Shown here: positions 1-5,817 of the stretch, one piece after another
Numbering within the stretch: position 1 is the first letter of the stretch
Layout: each line of letters begins with the position of its first letter
From: CAZJNX01 sp964547415
GTDB taxonomy: Bacteria > Pseudomonadota > Alphaproteobacteria > Rhizobiales > Amorphaceae
Length of the DNA stretch: 5,817 nt
Assembly (NCBI GenBank): GCA_964547415.1
Contig: CAZJNX010000265.1
Location: 1 to 5,817 of the forward strand
Direction: 5' to 3'
Position numbers and translations under genes: made by a program
The notes under the pieces: model-generated
What the model saw: only the letters and a program-made list of their open reading frames with translations
What the model was told of the DNA's origin: nothing
Databases searched by the model: none

Positions 1-326
1 GAGAAGTCCTGCGCCATGCGCACGAGGGCGTCGTAGACCGCCTGGTCGCCGTGGGGGTGGTACTTACCGATGACGTCGCCGACGACGCGGGCGGACTTGC
101 GGTAGGGCTTGTTCCACTCGTAGCCGTTCTCGTGCATCGAGTAGAGGATGCGCCGGTGAACGGGCTTCAGGCCGTCGCGCACGTCCGGCAGCGCCCGGCT
201 CACGATCACGCTCATGGCGTAGTCGAGGTAGGAGCGCTCCATCTCCTCGGTGATGGAGATGCCACGGATGCCGCGGGGCGGCTCGGGGGGCGTGCCGCCG
301 GCTGGCGGATCGGTCTCGTCGCTCAA
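1..326 (-). CDS. gyrA: DNA gyrase subunit A, N-terminal part (cut by the left edge)
   Basis: GyrA is the breakage-reunion subunit of DNA gyrase, the type II topoisomerase that adds negative supercoils using ATP with GyrB. The first 108 codons are present. They show a short Pro/Gly-rich leader (residues 1-20), then SITEEMERSYLDYAMSVIV, RALPDVRDGLKPVHRRILY (about 45-62) and RVVGDVIGKYHPHGD (about 80-94), the hallmark start of the winged-helix DNA-gate domain. The catalytic Tyr (E. coli Tyr122) lies beyond the edge. The start is TTG at 324-326: an in-frame TGA lies nine codons upstream and there is no ATG or GTG before the conserved region, so TTG is the only sensible start; GAGA four bases upstream is a weak ribosome binding site. 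The residue matching E. coli Ser83 is Gln95, while Asp87 is kept as Asp99. GyrA is favoured over ParC by YSMHENGYEWNKPYRKSARV. The gene lies 146 bases behind the phosphatase gene and probably has its own promoter. Confidence 0.95.
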   Translation of the reverse strand, partial: MSDETDPPAGGTPPEPPRGIRGISITEEMERSYLDYAMSVIVSRALPDVRDGLKPVHRRILYSMHENGYEWNKPYRKSARVVGDVIGKYHPHGDQAVYDALVRMAQDF

Positions 327-377
327 AGGTCTCGTTCCGTCGGGTGCGGATCAGGGGCGGCGAGGGCGGCGGGCGGA

Positions 378-405
378 CCGCCGGCGCGGGCGCACAGACC
401 GGCGG
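378..405 (-). other. GC-rich hairpin in the phosphatase-gyrA gap
   Basis: CCGCCGG (378-384) and CCGGCGG (399-405) form a perfect 7-bp stem around a 14-base loop. It lies about 70 bases past the phosphatase stop and about 50 bases before the gyrA start, inside the leader predicted from the -10 box at 433-438. No T-run follows on the minus strand, so it is not a classic intrinsic terminator. It may be leader structure or chance in GC-rich DNA. Confidence 0.3.
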
Positions 406-432
406 CGTCTCCCTCGCGCGATGACAATCCTC

Positions 433-438
433 AATATA
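433..438 (-). promoter_or_regulatory. Candidate gyrA promoter -10 box (TATATT)
   Basis: On the minus strand the gap between the phosphatase stop and gyrA contains CCTATATTGAGG, the most AT-rich stretch I noticed in the window. TATATT matches the sigma-70 -10 consensus at five of six positions. I see no convincing -35 box 17 bases upstream. Transcription would start near 426, giving a leader of about 100 bases before the TTG start of gyrA. This is inferred from sequence alone. Confidence 0.45.
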
Positions 439-472
439 GGCGATTCCGGCCGCTACGCCATGTCGCGGGCGG

Positions 473-1357
473 TCAGGCGGGGTCCACCTCCACGAGGATC
501 GCCGTCGCGTCGTCCGACTGCTTGAAGCGGGGGAAGCGCTTGCGGTCGGCGTCCTCCACCCGCTCCACGTGGCGGACCTCATCCACGAGGGCGGCGAGGC
601 CCCGCTCCCGCGCCGCCGCGACGAGGCCGGCGGCGTCCGTCCGCCCGTAGTTGGCGACGAGGGCGTCGAGCCCGTCCGTGAGGAGGAGGGCCGTGGCCCC
701 GCCCGGGCCGAGGGGCACCTCGTGGACGCGGGCGCGCTTCGCCGGCTCCGGGTCGGCGGCGAACACCCAGTAGCCCGCCTCGGTGTTGGCGAGGTCGCGG
801 ACCTTGCGCAGGTGCTCGAGGACCTCGGGCGTCCTGATGGTGCTGCCGGGGGCGATGAGGCGGGCCGCGTTCTCCCGCTCGAGATCCCGGCCGGTCTCGA
901 GGCCGCCGACGTCCGCGAGGCCGGCGTCGGCGAGGACGTAAAGGCGCGTGTCGCCGAGCTCGGCGATGCGGATGCGGTTCTCCTCGAAGACGGCGATCAG
1001 CATGGCCGCCGTCGGGATCTCGTAGCGGGCGACGGGTGCGCGCAGCTTCTCCTGCTCGAAGCGCAGGGCCACCGTCTCGGCCGCCTTCTCCATGAGGCGC
1101 TTCGGGTCCCGCTCGCCGGTGGCGACGTGGGCCGACAGCGCCTCCACGGCCGCGGTGGCGAGCCAGGCGGCGTCCGTCGGCCCCTCGGTGAGCGGGGTGT
1201 CGGCAAGGCCCGTCGCCCCGTCGATCACGAAGGCGACGTTGTCGGAGGCGCCGAGGGCGTCCTCGTTCGCCCGGTCGGGGCTCCCGGCCGACGTGACGGT
1301 GTCGGCGATGCGGGCACGGGGGGACAGGCGCGCGCCCGCGGCGACGGTGGCGTTCAT
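473..1357 (-). CDS. PP2C-family (PPM) Ser/Thr protein phosphatase, cytosolic
   Basis: This 294-residue protein is a metal-dependent phosphoprotein phosphatase of the PPM/PP2C fold, which uses two Mn/Mg ions to hydrolyse phospho-Ser/Thr. The family motifs appear in order: NED at 31-33, VIDGATG at 44-50 (metal-binding Asp46-Gly47), ELGDTRLYV at 133-141, LLTDGLDAL at 225-233 (metal-binding Asp228) and SDDATAILV at 281-289 (last metal-binding Asp). All key acidic residues are present, so it should be active. The length is that of a bare catalytic domain; there is no signal peptide, membrane segment or sensor domain. It starts at ATG 1357, 25 bases after the ssb stop on the same strand, with only a poor ribosome binding site (GGGAA), which suggests co-transcription with ssb. 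Its substrate is unknown and no kinase gene is in view. The family call is firm; any link to SSB or gyrase is only suggested by position. Confidence 0.88.
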   Translation of the reverse strand: MNATVAAGARLSPRARIADTVTSAGSPDRANEDALGASDNVAFVIDGATGLADTPLTEGPTDAAWLATAAVEALSAHVATGERDPKRLMEKAAETVALRFEQEKLRAPVARYEIPTAAMLIAVFEENRIRIAELGDTRLYVLADAGLADVGGLETGRDLERENAARLIAPGSTIRTPEVLEHLRKVRDLANTEAGYWVFAADPEPAKRARVHEVPLGPGGATALLLTDGLDALVANYGRTDAAGLVAAARERGLAALVDEVRHVERVEDADRKRFPRFKQSDDATAILVEVDPA

Positions 1358-1382
1358 GGCCGGCGGGTTCCCGCGGGCGGGC

Positions 1383-1868
1383 TCAGAACGGGATCTCGTC
1401 GTCGAGCTCGCGCGACAGGTCGGACGGCGGGCCGCCCCGCTGGTCGGACATGCCGCGGGGATCGCCGCCCCCGCCGCCCGTCATCCGGTCGCGGCCGTAG
1501 TCGTCCCCGCCGCCGCCGCGGCCGTCGAGCATGGTGAGGGCGGAGTTGAATCCCTGCAGGACCACCTCGGTGGTGTAGCGCTCCTGCCCGTTCTGGTCTT
1601 CCCACTTGCGGGTCTGGAGCTGGCCCTCGAGGTAGACCTTGGAGCCCTTGCGCAGGTACTGCTCGGCGATCTTGCACAGGCCCTCGGAGAAGATCACCAC
1701 GCGGTGCCATTCGGTCTTCTCGCGGCGCTCGCCGGTGTTGCGGTCCCGCCAGCTCTCGGACGTGGCGACGGCGAGGTTCGCGATGGGCCGGCCGTCCTGG
1801 GTGCGGCGGATCTCCGGGTCCCGCCCGAGGTTGCCGACGAGGATCACCTTGTTCACGCTGCCTGCCAC
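1383..1868 (-). CDS. ssb: Single-stranded DNA-binding protein SSB
   Basis: SSB coats single-stranded DNA as a homotetramer in replication, recombination and repair, and recruits partners through its acidic C-terminal tip. From the chosen start it has 161 residues: an OB fold at about 1-115 (AGSVNKVILVGNLGRDPEIR, then KTEWHRVVIF at 51-60 and YLRKGSKVYLEGQLQTRKW at 71-89), a Gly/Arg/Asp-rich flexible linker (about 116-150) and the partner-binding tail DDEIPF. Trp40, Trp54 and Trp89 match the DNA-stacking Trp residues of E. coli SSB. Two in-frame GTG codons compete as start. The one at 1866-1868 is preferred because GGAGG lies five bases before it and the product then begins MAGSVNKV as in relatives; the one at 1878-1880 would add four residues (MEAI), lacks a ribosome binding site and would place GGAGG inside the gene. 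A promoter is visible just upstream, and the phosphatase gene follows after 25 bases. Confidence 0.96.
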   Translation of the reverse strand: MAGSVNKVILVGNLGRDPEIRRTQDGRPIANLAVATSESWRDRNTGERREKTEWHRVVIFSEGLCKIAEQYLRKGSKVYLEGQLQTRKWEDQNGQERYTTEVVLQGFNSALTMLDGRGGGGDDYGRDRMTGGGGGDPRGMSDQRGGPPSDLSRELDDEIPF

Positions 1869-1875
1869 GATCGCC
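1864..1875 (-). promoter_or_regulatory. ssb ribosome binding site and start region
   Basis: On the minus strand GGAGGCGATCGTG places a strong anti-16S match (GGAGG) five bases before the GTG at 1866-1868. This spacing decides the ssb start in favour of the internal GTG over the one at 1878-1880. Confidence 0.7.
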
Positions 1876-1895
1876 TCCACGCTCTTGCGGTGCCC

Positions 1896-1901
1896 ATTCT
1901 A
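1896..1901 (-). promoter_or_regulatory. Candidate ssb promoter -10 box (TAGAAT)
   Basis: TAGAAT on the minus strand matches the sigma-70 -10 consensus at five of six positions. A 17-base spacer leads to TTTCGT (1919-1924), a weak -35 sharing only its leading TT with the consensus. The predicted transcript would begin near 1889, about 20 bases before the preferred GTG start at 1868, a good distance for the GGAGG site. It would leave only about nine bases before the alternative start at 1880. Confidence 0.45.
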
Positions 1902-1916
1902 GACCCTCGGCCGCCG

Positions 1917-1931
1917 GAACGAAAGGGGACC
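1917..1931 (-). promoter_or_regulatory. Possible LexA (SOS) box before ssb, one mismatch
   Basis: The minus strand reads GGTC, seven bases (CCCTTTC), then GTTC. The alphaproteobacterial LexA operator is the direct repeat GTTC-N7-GTTC, so this differs at one position of the first half. It overlaps the predicted -35 of the ssb promoter, where a repressor would block transcription. ssb is an SOS gene in several proteobacteria. The mismatch lies in a normally conserved half-site, so this is tentative. Confidence 0.25.
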
Positions 1932-1945
1932 AGCGCGGCCGTCCA

Positions 1946-2755
1946 CTACTGCCCGAGGCCGGGCAGCAGCACCACCGGCCAGAACAGGGGCATCGACAGG
2001 AGAGCCGCCGTCTTCCCCCACTGGCTGCGTACGATGCCCCGCCGCGCCGCGTAGGACAACCAGAAGACGATGACGAGGGCCATCGTGACCATCGCCCCGA
2101 ACTCCCCGTCCGACACGAAGCCCACTGCCCCGCCCGGAAGCGCCACCGCGCCCGGCTCGAGCCCCGCGACCTTGAAGGACGCGATGACGAGCCGGCCCAC
2201 CGAGACATTGGTGAGGGCGATGAGGGCGAACAGCACGTGGTCCATGTGGCGCGGGATGTCGCCTGCCAGGGCGGCGCGCCAGGCGGCGGCGAACGCCACG
2301 GCGCTCGCCGTGATGAGGACGGTGATCTGCAGGACGCTCGACAGGGAAGCGACGCCCCGGCCGACCACCGAGGAATCCCACAGGATCACCATCCCCGTCG
2401 CCGCGTAGGCGAGGTAGAGGGGAACGATCACCCGCCCCTGTCGCCGGTGCCACAGGCGTGTTCGCGGCCGGTCCTTCCCGATCCGCCGCCCGAGCAGCGC
2501 CTGCAGCGGAAACAGGAGGAGAAGAACGAGGCCGACGAGCGCATGGGCCGTGTGGGCGACGGGCGCCACCTCCTGGTAGGCGGTGCGCACGGCCCACTCG
2601 CCGGTGGCGAGCCAGATGGCGTAGGACAGGCCGAACGGTAGAACGAGGAGGATCAGCGCGGCGTTCAGGTAGAGGCCGTAAAGGCGCCCTCCGGGCGTGC
2701 CCCCCGCGGCGCGGACGGACCCGCCGCCCGTACCGGCGATGGCGGCGTCGACCAT
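1946..2755 (-). CDS. DUF2306-like seven-helix membrane protein
   Basis: A 269-residue inner-membrane protein of unknown function. About seven hydrophobic segments can be picked out: 28-50, 66-88, 108-126, 142-163, 170-193, 217-237 and 249-267. The pattern resembles the DUF2306 family: HTAH at the start of helix 2, a loop with LWHRRQGR before helix 3, and GDIPRHMDH before helix 5. Four His residues (68, 71, 103, 170) near helix ends could bind haem or a metal, but this is inference; the family has no established reaction that I know. The start at ATG 2755 is chosen because GGGAGA lies seven bases upstream. An ATG at 2806 would extend the protein by 17 residues but lacks a ribosome binding site and would make a strong hairpin coding. 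The gene lies 85 bases behind the flavodoxin-like gene on the same strand, so the two may be co-transcribed. It ends 77 bases before the preferred ssb start. Confidence 0.75.
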   Translation of the reverse strand: MVDAAIAGTGGGSVRAAGGTPGGRLYGLYLNAALILLVLPFGLSYAIWLATGEWAVRTAYQEVAPVAHTAHALVGLVLLLLFPLQALLGRRIGKDRPRTRLWHRRQGRVIVPLYLAYAATGMVILWDSSVVGRGVASLSSVLQITVLITASAVAFAAAWRAALAGDIPRHMDHVLFALIALTNVSVGRLVIASFKVAGLEPGAVALPGGAVGFVSDGEFGAMVTMALVIVFWLSYAARRGIVRSQWGKTAALLSMPLFWPVVLLPGLGQ

Positions 2756-2770
2756 GGCCTGTCTCCCGAT

Positions 2771-2817
2771 CCCCGCGGCGTGCGGCCGCGCACGCCGGGG
2801 GAGCATAGCGTGCGCGG
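2771..2817 (-). promoter_or_regulatory. Two mutually exclusive hairpins between the flavodoxin and membrane-protein genes
   Basis: In minus-strand transcript order there are three segments: CCGCGCACGC (2817-2808), GCGTGCGCGG (2795-2786) and CGCACGCC (2784-2777). The middle segment can pair perfectly with the first (10 bp, 12-base loop) or with the third (8-9 bp, 4-base loop, extendable to about 13 bp with one bulge down to 2771). The structures exclude each other and lie just before the GGGAGA ribosome binding site (2762-2767) of the membrane-protein gene. No T-run follows, so this is not a plain intrinsic terminator; an RNA switch, a transcription barrier or chance are all possible. Confidence 0.35.
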
Positions 2818-2840
2818 GCCGCGGGTCGAGACGGGGCCGA

Positions 2841-3410
2841 TCAAATGTCGGTGGGCGGGTTCCAGGAAAGCGCCATCGTGGCGACGCGGCGGCCGAGATG
2901 CGCGCCCGTCGCCCGGTCGGTCGCGGGCGGGGCCACGTCCGCCCCCTCGTCCACGTTGGACTGGGCCATGGCGCCCACGAAGCCGCCCACCCGGTTGAGA
3001 TCCTCCGCGCTGCCCGCGGGCATCAGGCCGAGGGACACCCACACCATGCCGTGCTGGCCGGCCAGGTTGATGAACTGGTGGAGCGTCGTCAGCTTGTCGC
3101 CCGAGAAGGAGCCGGAGTTGGTGAAGCCCGCGGCGAGCTTGTTCTTCCAGCGCTGCTCGGCCCACCGCTTCGACGTCTGGTCCATGAAGCTTTTGAACGG
3201 GGCCGAGGCCGAGCCCATGTAGGTGGGCGCGCCGAAGACGATGGCGTCGGCTCCGTCGAGGACGTCCCAGTCCGCGTCGGTCATGGCGTCGACCGCGATC
3301 AGGGGCGCCTCGGTGCCCTCCACGCCCGCGGCGCCTTCGCGGACCGCCTCGGCGAGGGCCTTGGTGTGGCCGTAGCCGGAGTGGTAGACGACGGCGACGG
3401 TGTTGCCCAT
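2841..3410 (-). CDS. Flavodoxin-fold NAD(P)H-dependent oxidoreductase, WrbA-like
   Basis: A 189-residue soluble flavoprotein of the flavodoxin/WrbA group. Such proteins bind FMN and reduce quinones or other acceptors with NAD(P)H, or carry electrons. The N-terminal VAVVYHSGYGHTKALAEAV (5-23) is strand 1 plus the FMN-phosphate loop. IVFGAPTYMGSASAPFKSFM (57-76) is the second flavin-contacting loop, similar to the GTPTRFG region of WrbA. AGFTNSGSFSGDKLTTLHQF (94-113) is the third. The C-terminal part (about 160-189) keeps HLGRRVA, typical of the last helix. The length fits the WrbA size class (about 190-200 residues). The start at ATG 3410 has AGGAG eight bases upstream and begins immediately before the fold; the frame stays open to 3557, but that extension is Arg/Pro-rich and unlike the family. 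The true substrate and whether it is WrbA proper are unresolved. It is the first gene of the leftward group and divergent from uvrA. Confidence 0.85.
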   Translation of the reverse strand: MGNTVAVVYHSGYGHTKALAEAVREGAAGVEGTEAPLIAVDAMTDADWDVLDGADAIVFGAPTYMGSASAPFKSFMDQTSKRWAEQRWKNKLAAGFTNSGSFSGDKLTTLHQFINLAGQHGMVWVSLGLMPAGSAEDLNRVGGFVGAMAQSNVDEGADVAPPATDRATGAHLGRRVATMALSWNPPTDI

Positions 3411-3697
3411 TGTCCTGTCTCCTTCGGTTCGGGTGCGGGCGGTGCCCGCCTCGCCGTCGGATCTGGGGCATGAGCGGGCGAGCGCCACGGCCGCGCTGGG
3501 AGACGGACCGTCGCCACCCGGTGAACGGGCAGGTCGCGGTGGATGGCCGGTGGACAAGACGGTCCGGGCTCTGACGCCGCACGCGCGGCACCCTAGGTTG
3601 CAGATCGCGGGGGGCCGGCCGGGACGGACGGGCGGCGCTTCGCCCGTTCCCTGTCCCGGGCCGCGGGGGCCCGGCCGCCGGCATCGAGGTCACGGCC
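3411..3697. promoter_or_regulatory. Divergent control region between the flavodoxin gene and uvrA
   Basis: These 287 bases hold no convincing gene. For uvrA, CTGACG (3571-3576) and TAGGTT (3594-3599) are 17 bases apart and form a weak sigma-70-like pair; their spacer contains the dyad GCCGC-ACGC-GCGGC (3576-3589). A second hairpin, CCGGGCC (3656-3662) with GGCCCGG (3668-3674), lies about 24 bases before the uvrA start and would fall in its leader. On the flavodoxin side, GCGGGC (3435-3440) and GCCCGC (3444-3449) form a small stem in the likely leader. I found no GTTC-N7-GTTC LexA box here. The uvrA ribosome binding site is GAGGT at 3686-3690, seven bases before the ATG. Confidence 0.4.

Positions 3698-5817
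<2,120 letters not shown>

Noticed and set aside
1358..1382. Small inverted repeat (GCGG-GTTC-CCGC) in the ssb-phosphatase gap as a terminator
   Set aside because: The stem is only four base pairs with no T-run, and the gap is short enough for co-transcription.
569..1537. A 322-codon plus-strand frame opposite the phosphatase gene
   Set aside because: It is antisense to a phosphatase with all PP2C motifs intact and has no ribosome binding site or family resemblance.
2756..2806. Upstream ATG at 2806 for the membrane protein
   Set aside because: It has no ribosome binding site, and the added residues are Arg-rich and encoded by the hairpin; ATG 2755 has GGGAGA at good spacing. Not fully excluded.
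3411..3557. N-terminal extension of the flavodoxin-like protein to 3557
   Set aside because: The extension is Arg/Pro/Ser-rich and unlike the family, while ATG 3410 has a good AGGAG site and starts exactly at the fold.
3427..3649. Isolated GTTC/GAAC half-sites near uvrA (3427, 3523, 3646) as LexA boxes
   Set aside because: None has a partner half-site at the required 11-base period.

Overview
The window is GC-rich (roughly 70% by eye) chromosomal DNA, probably from an alphaproteobacterium of the Hyphomicrobiales (rhizobial/Methylobacterium-like) type. This rests on protein signatures I recognise: the UvrA stretch reading CPVSGFTIPEIEPRLFSF, an SSB ending in DDEIPF, and the clustering of uvrA, ssb and gyrA, an order I recall from that group. 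The genus cannot be settled from the sequence alone.

Layout. Five genes on the minus strand run leftward: a flavodoxin/WrbA-like protein (2841-3410), a DUF2306-like seven-helix membrane protein (1946-2755), ssb (1383-1868), a PP2C-type protein phosphatase (473-1357) and the first 108 codons of gyrA (326 down to the left edge). On the plus strand, uvrA starts at 3698 and runs off the right edge after 706 codons. The 287-base gap between the flavodoxin gene and uvrA is a divergent control region.

Three genes serve DNA maintenance: UvrA (damage recognition in nucleotide excision repair), SSB (single-strand protection) and GyrA (supercoiling). The phosphatase lies 25 bases behind ssb and is probably co-transcribed with it. 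The flavodoxin-like and membrane proteins look like a separate redox-flavoured pair placed between uvrA and ssb, genes that are often direct divergent neighbours.

Regulation visible by eye: a TAGAAT -10 box before ssb with a one-mismatch alphaproteobacterial LexA-like box over its -35 region; a TATATT -10 box in an AT-rich island before gyrA; and two mutually exclusive GC-rich hairpins between the flavodoxin and membrane-protein genes. Two starts need care: gyrA begins with TTG, and ssb probably begins at an internal GTG preceded by GGAGG.

I see no mobile element, CRISPR array, tRNA or rRNA. This is mainly an ordinary core-genome region. The points of interest are local: start codons, candidate operators, the alternative hairpins, the degenerate UvrA zinc finger, the Gln in the GyrA quinolone region and the unexpected gene neighbours.
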